From assembly GCA_045403215.1 (NCBI GenBank), contig JAXIOW010000169.1, positions 1 through 21,012 on the forward strand: 21,012 nt of DNA, read 5' to 3'. This document shows positions 1 to 6,552 of the stretch, one piece after another. The stretch comes from NS-12 sp045403215. GTDB lineage: Bacteria > Nitrospirota > Nitrospiria > Nitrospirales > NS-4. How positions within the stretch are numbered: the first letter of the stretch is position 1; each line of letters opens with the position of its first letter. The translations under genes were made by a program, and so were the position numbers. Below the pieces are notes generated by a model. That model was given only the letters and a program-made list of their open reading frames with translations. It was not told the origin of the DNA and made no database searches.

Positions 1-855
1 TTCCGCCTGATGACCATGCTGACGCTGACCGCCGGCACGGCGTTCTTGATGTGGCTCGGGGAGCAGATCACCGAGCGGGGGATCGGCAATGGCATCTCGC
101 TGATCATCTTCGCGGGGATCGTCGCCCGCCTGCCGGAAGCGGTCGTGGAGACCTATCGGCTGTTTGAAGTCGGTCAGCTGACAGGGTTCTGGCTGGTCAT
201 GCTCATCATCGGGATGGCCGGCGTGATCGCGGCGATCGTGTTTCTGGAGACCGGTCGGCGCAAGATCCCGGTGCAGTACGCCAAGCGCGTGGTGGGGCGA
301 CGGGTGTTCGGCGGGCAGAGCACGCACATTCCGCTCAAGATCAACACGGCGGGTGTGATCCCGCCGATCTTCGCCTCGTCGATCATCGCGTTTCCGGCGA
401 CGATCGCCGGGTTCATCCAGATCCCCTGGGTCCAGCAGGCGGGCACCATGCTCGCCCCGGGGTCGGTGACCTACACGATCCTGTATGTCAGCTTGATCGT
501 GTTCTTCTGTTATTTTTACACGGCGGTGGTGCTGAACCCGGTGGACATCGCCGACAACATGAAGAAGTATGGAGGATTCATTCCGGGCATCCGACCGGGC
601 CAGCGGACCTCCGACTATATCTACCGGGTCCTGAACCGCATCACCTTCGCGGGCTCGCTCTACCTGGCGGGGGTGTGCATTATCCCGGAGATCCTGATCT
701 ACAAACTCGGCGTGCCGTTCTACTTCGGCGGCACCTCGTTGTTGATCACCGTCGGCGTGGGCTTGGACACGGCGCAGCAGATCGAGTCGCACATGCTCAT
801 GCGCAACTATGAGGGGTTTCTGGCCAAGGGACGGTTGAAAGGGCGAAGCGGGTAG
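1..855 (+). CDS. secY: Protein translocase subunit SecY (C-terminal part, 5' end outside window)
   Basis: The open frame runs from base 1 to the TAG at 853-855 and gives 284 residues, so roughly the first third of a usual ~440-residue SecY is missing. SecY is the channel subunit of the SecYEG translocon in the inner membrane and moves unfolded preproteins. Visible family features are the motif ITERGIGNGIS near the start, the cytoplasmic-loop stretch PVQYAKRVVGRR, then QSTHIPLKINTAGVIPPIFA, several hydrophobic membrane segments, and the C-terminal MRNYEGFLAKGRLKGR. It is followed after 4 bases by adk, the usual spc-operon order. The family is certain; the start cannot be seen. Confidence 0.97.
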   Translation, partial: FRLMTMLTLTAGTAFLMWLGEQITERGIGNGISLIIFAGIVARLPEAVVETYRLFEVGQLTGFWLVMLIIGMAGVIAAIVFLETGRRKIPVQYAKRVVGRRVFGGQSTHIPLKINTAGVIPPIFASSIIAFPATIAGFIQIPWVQQAGTMLAPGSVTYTILYVSLIVFFCYFYTAVVLNPVDIADNMKKYGGFIPGIRPGQRTSDYIYRVLNRITFAGSLYLAGVCIIPEILIYKLGVPFYFGGTSLLITVGVGLDTAQQIESHMLMRNYEGFLAKGRLKGRSG

Positions 856-859
856 GCGT

Positions 860-1519
860 ATGCGCCTGGTCTTTTTCGGAGCGCCCGGCGTGGGCAAAGG
901 GACGCAGGCGCAGCGCTTGGCTGCACAGGAGAAGATCCCCCAGGTCTCCACCGGAGAAATCCTGCGGGAGTCCGTCAAGCGTGGCACGCCGCTTGGGCGG
1001 CAGGCGAAGGGCTATATGGACGCGGGCAAGCTGGTACCGGATGACGTGGTCATCGGTCTCGTCCGAGAAAAATTGACGGGCCCGGAGTGCGCGCGAGGGT
1101 ATATCCTCGACGGGTTCCCCCGGACGGTGGCGCAAGCCGAAGCGTTGGACCGGATGTTCCAAGAGACGGGCGCCCCTGGCCTCGATCATGTGGTCAGCTT
1201 CGAGGTGCCCAATGAGGGGATCGTCCGCCGTCTCTCCGGGCGCCGCAGTTGCCCCAGGTGCCCCACGGTCTATCACATCGAGCATGATCCGCCCAAGCGG
1301 GAGGGGATCTGCGACAAGTGCGGCGGGGCGCTGGTGCAGCGTGCCGACGATACGCCAGAAACGGTGTTGGCCCGACTCAGGGTGTTCGACCAACAGACCA
1401 GCCCGCTCGTAGAGTACTACCAGAAGCAGGGACTCCTGCGGCGGGTGGACGCCACCGTCCCGATTGATCAGGTCTACAAGCGACTCCTGGATGTCGTACA
1501 CGCGACGAGGATGGCATGA
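860..1519 (+). CDS. adk: Adenylate kinase, zinc-binding LID type
   Basis: Adenylate kinase converts ATP + AMP to 2 ADP in the cytoplasm. The 219-residue product shows the P-loop GAPGVGKGT at residues 7-15, the AMP-site motif TGEILR (31-36) and DGFPRT at 84-89. The long LID domain carries four cysteines, C131, C134, C151 and C154, in two CxxC pairs. This is the structural zinc site found in many Gram-positive and some other bacterial enzymes but absent from E. coli Adk. The ATG at 860 lies 4 bases after secY, which implies coupled translation. The stop overlaps the start of map by 4 bases (ATGA at 1516-1519). Confidence 0.97.
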   Translation: MRLVFFGAPGVGKGTQAQRLAAQEKIPQVSTGEILRESVKRGTPLGRQAKGYMDAGKLVPDDVVIGLVREKLTGPECARGYILDGFPRTVAQAEALDRMFQETGAPGLDHVVSFEVPNEGIVRRLSGRRSCPRCPTVYHIEHDPPKREGICDKCGGALVQRADDTPETVLARLRVFDQQTSPLVEYYQKQGLLRRVDATVPIDQVYKRLLDVVHATRMA

Positions 1520-2292
1520 CCGAAATCGAATTGAAGTCACCCGAGGAGATCGAGAAGATGGGCCGCGCGTCGCGGATCGTCGCCGAGGTTCTGCAGGCGC
1601 TGCGCCATCAGATCAAGCCCGGGGTGACGACGGAAGAGCTGGATCGCTTTGCAGAGAAATTCATCCTGGAGCGAGGCGGGAAGCCGGCGTTCAAGGGCTA
1701 CCAGGTCCGCAACAAGATCTACCAGCATACCTTGTGTGTGTCGGTCAACGAAGAGGTCGTGCACGGCATTCCCGGGCGCCGCGTACTCAAAGAGGGCGAC
1801 ATCGCGGGACTGGACGTCGGGGTCGTCGTAGACGGATATTATGGGGATGCCGCCATGACAGTTCCGGTCGGCGCCGTCTTGGACGAGACCCGCCGCCTGT
1901 TGCAGGTGACGGAAGAAGCGCTCCACAAGGGGATCGCCCAGGCCGTCGTCGGCAAAAGGATTTCCGACATCTCCCACGCCGTGCAGAGCCACGCGGAAGG
2001 GGCGAACTTTTCCGTCGTGACGGAGTTCGTGGGACACGGCATCGGCCGGCGCCTGCACGAAGAGCCGCAGGTGCCGAACTACGGCGAGCCCGGCAAGGGT
2101 CCACGCTTGAAACCGGGGATGACGCTGGCGATCGAGCCGATGGTGAACATGGGGCGGCCGGAGACCAAGCTGCTGGCCGATGGCTGGACGGCCGTCACCC
2201 GAGATGGAAGTCTGTCGGCCCACTTCGAGCATACGATCGTCGTGACCGAAGCGGGCCCGCGGATTCTGACGACACTGTCAGGGACGGAGTGA
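1516..2292 (+). CDS. map: Methionine aminopeptidase, type I
   Basis: It removes the initiator methionine from nascent proteins using a dinuclear metal centre. The 258-residue length is normal for the type Ia bacterial form. All five metal ligands can be placed: D100 and D111 (in GLDVGVVVDGYYGDAAMT), H174 (FVGHGIGR), E207 (AIEPM) and E238 (HFEHT). The substrate-side histidine is H83 in VHGIP. The ATG start lies inside the adk stop (ATGA overlap), so translation is likely coupled. It sits between adk and infA, the standard position in many bacteria. Confidence 0.97.
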   Translation: MTEIELKSPEEIEKMGRASRIVAEVLQALRHQIKPGVTTEELDRFAEKFILERGGKPAFKGYQVRNKIYQHTLCVSVNEEVVHGIPGRRVLKEGDIAGLDVGVVVDGYYGDAAMTVPVGAVLDETRRLLQVTEEALHKGIAQAVVGKRISDISHAVQSHAEGANFSVVTEFVGHGIGRRLHEEPQVPNYGEPGKGPRLKPGMTLAIEPMVNMGRPETKLLADGWTAVTRDGSLSAHFEHTIVVTEAGPRILTTLSGTE

Positions 2293-2301
2293 ACAGGAGC
2301 G

Positions 2302-2520
2302 ATGGCGAAGGAAGATGTGATCGAAGCGCAAGGGACCGTCGCCGAGACGCTGCCGAATGCCATGTTCCGCGTCCAATTGGACAACGGGCACAAGATCCTG
2401 GCGCACATTTCCGGCAAAATGCGGATGAATTTCATCCGCATCCTCCCGGGCGACAAGGTCACGGTGGAGCTCTCGCCCTACGATCTCACGCGGGGGCGGA
2501 TCACGTACCGGTTCAAATAG
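2302..2520 (+). CDS. infA: Translation initiation factor IF-1
   Basis: IF-1 is a 72-residue single OB-fold protein that binds the ribosomal A site during initiation. The sequence has the diagnostic beginning MAKEDVIEAQGTV, the central HKILAHISGKMRMNFIRI and the ending LTRGRITYRFK, with no insertion or extension. The start follows map by 9 bases, with a purine-rich AACAGGAGCG just upstream acting as the ribosome-binding site. Its place between map and rpmJ is conserved in many bacteria. Confidence 0.97.
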   Translation: MAKEDVIEAQGTVAETLPNAMFRVQLDNGHKILAHISGKMRMNFIRILPGDKVTVELSPYDLTRGRITYRFK

Positions 2521-2552
2521 CAGCAACCATTCCGGGAGGGGGCTGAGCAGCC

Positions 2553-2666
2553 ATGAAAGTGAAATCATCGGTCAAACCTATCTGCTCGAAATGTAAAGTG
2601 GTCCGGCGTCGCGGGATTGTCCGAGTGCTCTGCTCGAATCCCCGGCACAAACAACGACAAGGGTAG
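2553..2666 (+). CDS. rpmJ: 50S ribosomal protein L36 (zinc-ribbon form)
   Basis: This is a short gene of 37 codons plus TAG. The product MKVKSSVKPICSKCKVVRRR continues to ...CSNPRHKQRQG, which is the full length of bacterial L36. It is the C+ (zinc-binding) form: C11, C14, C27 and H32 make the zinc ribbon. L36 binds 23S rRNA near the peptidyl-transferase region of the large subunit. A GGGAGGGGGC tract about 10 bases upstream supplies the ribosome-binding site. Its order, infA-rpmJ-rpsM, is the standard one. Confidence 0.96.
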   Translation: MKVKSSVKPICSKCKVVRRRGIVRVLCSNPRHKQRQG

Positions 2667-2692
2667 TGGGCACCAGAGAGGAGTAACGGAGT

Positions 2693-3073
2693 ATGGCGCG
2701 CATCGCCGGAGTTGATCTGCCGCGGGAGAAACAGGTCCACGTCGGGTTGACTTACATATACGGCATCGGGCGGCCGCTTGCCGCCCAGATCCTGGCCAAG
2801 GCGGGAGTCTCGCCGTCGACGCGGGTGAAGGATCTCCGCGAGGATGAGATCGTGAAGCTGCGCGAGATCATCGAGCGGGAGCACAAGGTGGAGGGAGACC
2901 TCCGCAAGGAAGTGTCGATGAACATCAAACGGCTCATCGACATCGGGTGCTATCGCGGGCTCCGGCACCGCCGGGGGCTGCCGGTGCGGGGACAGCGGAC
3001 CAAAACAAACGCACGGACGCGAAAAGGGCCCAAGGGCCAGGGCAAGGCACGGAAGACGCTCAAGGTCGGGTGA
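2693..3073 (+). CDS. rpsM: 30S ribosomal protein S13
   Basis: The 126-residue product starts MARIAGVDLPREKQVHVGLTY and contains the YIYGIGR helix-hairpin-helix region, the IGCYRGLRHRRGLPVRGQRT core and the basic tail NARTRKGPKGQGKARKT. These are all standard for S13, which sits in the small-subunit head and contacts the P-site tRNA. GAGAGGAG at 2676-2683 is a good ribosome-binding site for the ATG at 2693. Unusually, 133 bases separate it from rpsK, and these contain repeats (see 3074-3182). Confidence 0.97.
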   Translation: MARIAGVDLPREKQVHVGLTYIYGIGRPLAAQILAKAGVSPSTRVKDLREDEIVKLREIIEREHKVEGDLRKEVSMNIKRLIDIGCYRGLRHRRGLPVRGQRTKTNARTRKGPKGQGKARKTLKVG

Positions 3074-3182
3074 CACGGGAAAAGGCCCCGTCTTGGCGGG
3101 GCCGGGTACCCCTTGCTCTGTGGATGCAAGGGGTCGATCGGGCGGGTGCCACGGGGAAAGACTCCGTCTTGGCGGGGCCGGG
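3074..3182 (+). repeat. Imperfect 33-nt direct repeat with hairpins in the rpsM-rpsK spacer
   Basis: Two 33-base copies lie at 3074-3106 and 3150-3182, 76 bases apart and matching at 30 of 33 positions. The last 19 bases are identical, ending CCGTCTTGGCGGGGCCGGG. Copy 1 folds into a perfect 7-bp hairpin (GGCCCCG 3084-3090 with CGGGGCC 3097-3103). Read on the minus strand, that hairpin is followed by TTTT, like an intrinsic terminator. Between the copies is an 8-bp hairpin, ACCCCTTG 3108-3115 with CAAGGGGT 3127-3134. The function is unknown. It could be a dispersed palindromic repeat or an RNA control element for rpsK. Confidence 0.75.
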
Positions 3183-3206
3183 GCGGGCGGGTGTAGGAGG
3201 AGCGGC

Positions 3207-3590
3207 ATGGGAGTGAAGAAAGGCAAGAAGCGGGAGAAGAAGATCGTCCAGAGCGGCGTGGCCCACATTCAGGCCTCCTTCAATAACACGATCGTGACCA
3301 TCACGGACATGAGCGGAAACACGGTCGTCTGGGCGAGCGCTGGCGACCAGGGTTTCAAAGGTTCCCGCAAAAGCACGCCGTTTGCGGCGACCCGGGCCGG
3401 TGAAGTGGCGGGTAAGAAAGCGATGGAGTGCGGCATGCGGCAGATCGACGTGTACGTGAAGGGCCCAGGCGCCGGGCGAGAGTCTGCCATTCGGGCGCTG
3501 CAGGCGGCCGGCCTGCGCATCAATATGATCAGGGACGTGACGCCGATCCCTCACAACGGCTGTCGACCGCCAAAACGGCGTCGAGTCTGA
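3207..3590 (+). CDS. rpsK: 30S ribosomal protein S11
   Basis: The 127-residue product begins MGVKKGKKREKKIVQSGVAH and contains the S11 landmarks IQASFNNTIVTITD, GNTVVWASAGDQGFKGSRKSTPFAA and VTPIPHNGCRPPKRRRV. It sits on the small-subunit platform near the mRNA exit. The frame stays open upstream to 3093, but ATG 3207 is chosen. It follows a strong TAGGAGG (3194-3200), and the family begins here, while the upstream codons translate the repeat-rich spacer. The next gene, rpsD, begins 98 bases later, after another structured spacer. Confidence 0.96.
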   Translation: MGVKKGKKREKKIVQSGVAHIQASFNNTIVTITDMSGNTVVWASAGDQGFKGSRKSTPFAATRAGEVAGKKAMECGMRQIDVYVKGPGAGRESAIRALQAAGLRINMIRDVTPIPHNGCRPPKRRRV

Positions 3591-3600
3591 GGACGTGCAA

Positions 3601-3674
3601 CGTTAATCGTTAAACGGTAAGCGCGAAGAAAGATGCAGATGCCACGTTTAACGTATAACGGATAACGATTAACG
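3601..3674 (+). repeat. TAACG-rich inverted repeat in the rpsK-rpsD spacer
   Basis: The 11-base arm CGTTAATCGTT at 3601-3611 is perfectly complementary to AACGATTAACG at 3664-3674. A second pairing, CGTTAAACG 3608-3616 with CGTTTAACG 3645-3653, nests in the same span and shares bases with the first, so the two pairings compete at 3608-3611. The region is AT-richer than its surroundings. The right half is a run of TAACG-like units at 3650-3674 that ends about 15 bases before the rpsD start. It may be a dispersed repeat or an RNA switch; the sequence alone cannot decide. Confidence 0.7.
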
Positions 3675-3688
3675 AGGGGGAGCGAGCT

Positions 3689-4315
3689 GTGGCGAAATAT
3701 CGTGGACCAGTCTGTCGATTGTGCCGTCGGGAAGGGGTCAAGCTCTTCCTGAAAGGTTCCCGTTGCATGACGGAAAAGTGCGCAGTGGAACGGCGCGCCT
3801 ATCCGCCCGGCCAGCACGGACAGGGGCGCCAGCGTGTCTCGGAATACAGCGCCCAACTTCGCGAGAAGCAGAAGCTGAAGCGTATTTACGGGATCCTGGA
3901 ACGCCAGTTCCGGGGCACGTTCGCCAAGGCCGAGCGCCAGCAAGGGATTACGGGCGAGAACCTGCTCCGGACCCTGGAGCGACGCTTGGACAACGTGGTC
4001 TACCGCATCGGCTTTGCGGCCTCCCGGAAAGAGGCGCGGCTCCTCGTGAATCACGGCCACTACCGCGTCAACGGTCGGAAGGTCAACCGGCCCTCCTTCT
4101 TGGTCAAGGAAGGTGACGTGATCGAGGTCAAGGAGCGCAGCCGGTCCATCGTTCCCATCGTTTCGGCGCTCGACGCCGTCGAGGGACGCGGCATCCCGGC
4201 CTGGCTGGACTTGGACAAGGCGAACTTCAGAGCCACGGTGCGGGGCCTGCCGACCAAAGACGACATTGCCTTGCCTGTGAACGAACAGTTGGTGGTGGAC
4301 CTCTATTCGCGGTGA
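3689..4315 (+). CDS. rpsD: 30S ribosomal protein S4
   Basis: The 208-residue product starts from GTG 3689 (MAKYRGPVCRLCRREG), with GAGGGGGA at 3674-3681 as ribosome-binding site. Cysteines C9, C12, C26 and C31 make the N-terminal zinc-finger form of S4. The RNA-binding S4 domain follows at about residues 95-160 (RRLDNVVYRIGFAASRKEAR, LVNHGHYRVNG). S4 nucleates 16S rRNA folding. In E. coli it is also the translational repressor of this operon, which makes the structured spacers upstream of rpsK and rpsD notable. No such control is shown here directly. Confidence 0.96.
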   Translation: MAKYRGPVCRLCRREGVKLFLKGSRCMTEKCAVERRAYPPGQHGQGRQRVSEYSAQLREKQKLKRIYGILERQFRGTFAKAERQQGITGENLLRTLERRLDNVVYRIGFAASRKEARLLVNHGHYRVNGRKVNRPSFLVKEGDVIEVKERSRSIVPIVSALDAVEGRGIPAWLDLDKANFRATVRGLPTKDDIALPVNEQLVVDLYSR

Positions 4316-4387
4316 GCCGCGCGTGACGCCCCGACCGGGCCACGCCCGCTGGCGCGCACCGCGTCAACCCGGCGATAAGGAGCCAGT
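4316..4387 (+). other. Short GC-rich rpsD-rpoA spacer
   Basis: These 72 bases are non-coding. The only recognised element is the ribosome-binding site ATAAGGAG at 4375-4382 for rpoA. No promoter, terminator or strong hairpin could be supported. Confidence 0.5.
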
Positions 4388-5392
4388 ATGCTGAAGGGAA
4401 TGCGTGATTTTCAGATTCCGACGAAGGTCGAAGTCGACAAGGAGAGCTTAACCGCGACGTACGGGCGGTTTACCGCCGAGCCGTTTGAGCGCGGGTTCGG
4501 CACAACTGTCGGCAATTCACTGCGTCGGGTATTGCTGTCCTCGTTGTCGGGTGCCGCCGTCGTCTCCGTCAAGATCGAGGGCGTCCTGCACGAATTCTCA
4601 ACAATTCCCGGCATCACCGAAGACGTCACGGACATCATTCTCAACGTCAAGAAGATCCGCTTCAAGCTGCATACCGACAAGACCAAGACCATTCGCCTAC
4701 GCAAGAAAGGGCCCGGGGTAGCCAAAGCCGGCGACGTGGAGCACGATGCGGACATCGAGATCCTGACGCCTGACCTTCACATTGCGACCTTGGACAAGGG
4801 CGCCGTGCTGGACATGGAGATTGTCGTCAAGCATGGGCGCGGGTATGTCTCGGCGGAACGGAACAAGGAGGAAGGCATGCCCATCGGCGTGATTCCCGTG
4901 GACGCCTTCTATTCTCCGGTCACCCGCGTGAACTACCTGGTGGAGAACGCGCGCGTGGGGCGGATGACCGACTACGACAAGCTGATTCTGGAAGTCTGGA
5001 CCGACGGGAGCGTCTCGCCCGAGGACGCGCTGTCGTCCACCGCGCTGATCGTGCGTGGCCATCTCGATATCTTCATCAAGGTCAAAGACATGGAAGAGGC
5101 GCTGGCGCAGCCGGTGGCCCAGGAGACCATCACGGAGATTAACAAGAACCTCCTGCGGAGCGTCAATGAGCTGGAGCTCTCGGTCAGGGCCGCCAATTGC
5201 TTGAAGAACGCCAACATCAAGACCATCGCGGATCTCGTGCAGAAGACGGAAGCCGACATGCTGCGGACCAAGAATTTCGGGAAAAAGTCCCTCAACGAGA
5301 TCAAGGAGATTCTCGCCGAGATGGGCCTGAGCCTCGGCATGAAACTGGATCAGCTCCCGCAGGGGACCGGTTCGGAAAAACGAGCGGAGTAG
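4388..5392 (+). CDS. rpoA: DNA-directed RNA polymerase subunit alpha
   Basis: The 334-residue product has the usual two-domain design. The N-terminal dimerisation domain (about 1-235) contains ERGFGTTVGNSLRRVLLSSL and the motif VLHEFSTIPGITEDV. A linker around 236-255 leads to the C-terminal domain (about 256-320) with LELSVRAANCLKNANI, which holds R267 at the position of the DNA-contacting arginine, and KNFGKKSLNEIKEIL. Alpha assembles the polymerase core and binds UP elements and activators. It lies in the standard order rpsD-rpoA-rplQ, 9 bases before rplQ. Confidence 0.97.
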   Translation: MLKGMRDFQIPTKVEVDKESLTATYGRFTAEPFERGFGTTVGNSLRRVLLSSLSGAAVVSVKIEGVLHEFSTIPGITEDVTDIILNVKKIRFKLHTDKTKTIRLRKKGPGVAKAGDVEHDADIEILTPDLHIATLDKGAVLDMEIVVKHGRGYVSAERNKEEGMPIGVIPVDAFYSPVTRVNYLVENARVGRMTDYDKLILEVWTDGSVSPEDALSSTALIVRGHLDIFIKVKDMEEALAQPVAQETITEINKNLLRSVNELELSVRAANCLKNANIKTIADLVQKTEADMLRTKNFGKKSLNEIKEILAEMGLSLGMKLDQLPQGTGSEKRAE

Positions 5393-5401
5393 GACGGGAA
5401 C

Positions 5402-5872
5402 ATGCGACATCGGAAGAGTGGCCGTCAACTCGGTCGAAACACCCATCACCGTCGCGCGTTGTTTCGGAGCCTCGTCACCGCATTGCTGGAACACGAACGG
5501 ATTGAGACGACTGAAGCCAAAGCCAAAGAACTCCGCATCCTGGCCGAGCGCATGATCTCGTTGGGCAAGGAGGGGAGCCTGCATGCGCGCCGCCGCGCGG
5601 CGGCGTATATACGCGCCAAGAGCGTCGTATCCAAGCTCTTCAAGGACTTGGCTGGACGATTCGCCGCGCGCAATGGCGGTTACACCCGCATCATCAAAAC
5701 GCGGCGTCGGGTGGGGGATGCCGCGCCCATGGCGGTGATCGAATTGGTGACCCGCCCGGTCGACAAGAAAGAGGCGGGCACAGGGCACGCCGCCGATCAG
5801 AAAGGCGCGGGCAGGAGCTCCTCGAAGACCGGGTCTGCACCGGCGAAGGCATCCGCTGCCGCGGGTGCATAA
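5402..5872 (+). CDS. rplQ: 50S ribosomal protein L17 with C-terminal extension
   Basis: Residues 1 to about 118 are typical L17: MRHRKSGRQLGRNTHHRRAL at the start, then VTALLEHERIETTEAKAKELR, and GYTRIIKTRRRVGDAAPMAVIEL near the end. L17 lies on the solvent side of the large subunit near the tunnel exit. The product is 156 residues. The last ~35 (KKEAGTGHAADQKGAG onward) are a low-complexity, Ala/Lys/Ser-rich tail beyond the usual ~120-residue length, likely disordered. It is the last gene of the ribosomal cluster and is followed by a GC hairpin at 5906-5921. Confidence 0.95.
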   Translation: MRHRKSGRQLGRNTHHRRALFRSLVTALLEHERIETTEAKAKELRILAERMISLGKEGSLHARRRAAAYIRAKSVVSKLFKDLAGRFAARNGGYTRIIKTRRRVGDAAPMAVIELVTRPVDKKEAGTGHAADQKGAGRSSSKTGSAPAKASAAAGA

Positions 5873-5905
5873 GACTCGCAGATCAAACTCATTTCTGCCC
5901 GCGTA

Positions 5906-5921
5906 GGGCCGCTGGCGGCCC
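5906..5921 (+). terminator. GC-rich hairpin after the ribosomal operon
   Basis: GGGCCG (5906-5911), loop CTGG, then CGGCCC (5916-5921) make a perfect 6-bp GC stem 34 bases after the rplQ stop. No run of T follows, only CTTTACTC further on. It may therefore be a Rho-assisted terminator, an mRNA 3'-end stabiliser, or incidental. Its position between two transcription units is the main argument. Confidence 0.4.
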
Positions 5922-5949
5922 ACTCTCCGCCTTTACTCCCCGGCGATGG

Positions 5950-5962
5950 TGTGCTATAGTCC
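5950..5962 (+). promoter_or_regulatory. Extended -10 promoter for the lptC-lptA-lptB-rpoN operon
   Basis: TGTGCTATAGTCC contains TGCTATAGT (5952-5960), which fits the extended -10 pattern TGnTATAnT. No good -35 box is seen. The same 13 bases recur just upstream of the GAF-ANTAR gene (17353-17365). A start site about 7 bases after the box would fall at or next to the lptC ATG (5968). Confidence 0.6.
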
Positions 5963-5967
5963 ACGGC

Positions 5968-6552
5968 ATGCTGGCAAAGATGACACCATCGACCGTGCGT
6001 GTCGCGAGAGCCGCGCTCCTGGGCATGATGCTTGCCCTGCTGGCGGCGATTCTCGTGTTTGTCGCCGCTGGGCCAGCGCGTCGAGTCCAGCAGGCTTCCG
6101 TCCCCATCCTGCCGCAGCAGGCGGATGCGGGTCTGCAGGGATTCTCGTTCGCCCAAAGCAAGGGCGGGCTCGTGGACTGGAAGATCCAGGCCCGACAGGC
6201 GCAGCTGTTCGAGGCGGACGCCAAGGCAGTGCTCAACGACAATGTACAGGTGACGCTGATGGGGGCCGACGGCGTCACCATGACTGTGACCGGCGATGAG
6301 GGTACCATCAACACCGTGTCGAAAGATTTTGTGATCCGCAAGCGTTCCGGCAACCTCGCCTTGATCCTGAACAACGGGTTCACGATCTATACTCGGCGGA
6401 TCAGGTGGGACAACCAGGCACTTCGGGTCTGGACCGACGCGCCGGTGCGGATCATCGGTCCCCAGCTGGAGATCACGGGCCAGGGAATGGACGCGTTCCT
6501 TGCCTCCCGAGAAATGAGAGTCCGTCGCGATGTCCGCGTGGGGATTCACTAA
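5968..6552 (+). CDS. lptC: LPS export ABC transporter periplasmic protein LptC
   Basis: The 194-residue product has one N-terminal membrane anchor at about residues 14-34 (ARAALLGMMLALLAAILVFV) followed by a beta-rich periplasmic part. Features of the LptC/YrbK family are GLQGFSFAQSKGGLVDWKIQA, where the first strand of the jelly roll lies, and later DEGTINTVSKDFVIRKRSGN. LptC receives LPS from the LptBFG ABC transporter and passes it to LptA. The first gene of the operon overlaps lptA by 23 bases. No ribosome-binding site precedes ATG 5968, consistent with leaderless translation. Sequence identity in this family is low, so the assignment rests on pattern plus neighbours. Confidence 0.85.
   Translation: MLAKMTPSTVRVARAALLGMMLALLAAILVFVAAGPARRVQQASVPILPQQADAGLQGFSFAQSKGGLVDWKIQARQAQLFEADAKAVLNDNVQVTLMGADGVTMTVTGDEGTINTVSKDFVIRKRSGNLALILNNGFTIYTRRIRWDNQALRVWTDAPVRIIGPQLEITGQGMDAFLASREMRVRRDVRVGIH

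Noticed and set aside
1464..2546. Plus-strand frame of 360 codons overlapping map and infA
   Set aside because: It is an Arg/Gly-rich out-of-frame reading of map and infA, whose own frames carry complete catalytic motifs.
3093..3206. N-terminal extension of S11 from the open frame beginning at 3093
   Set aside because: The extra codons translate the repeat spacer, while a strong TAGGAGG and the family N-terminus both support ATG 3207.
4697..5923. Long minus-strand open frame (408 codons) across rpoA and rplQ
   Set aside because: It is antisense to two certain genes. Long opposite-strand frames are expected at this GC content, and the translation shows no family motif.
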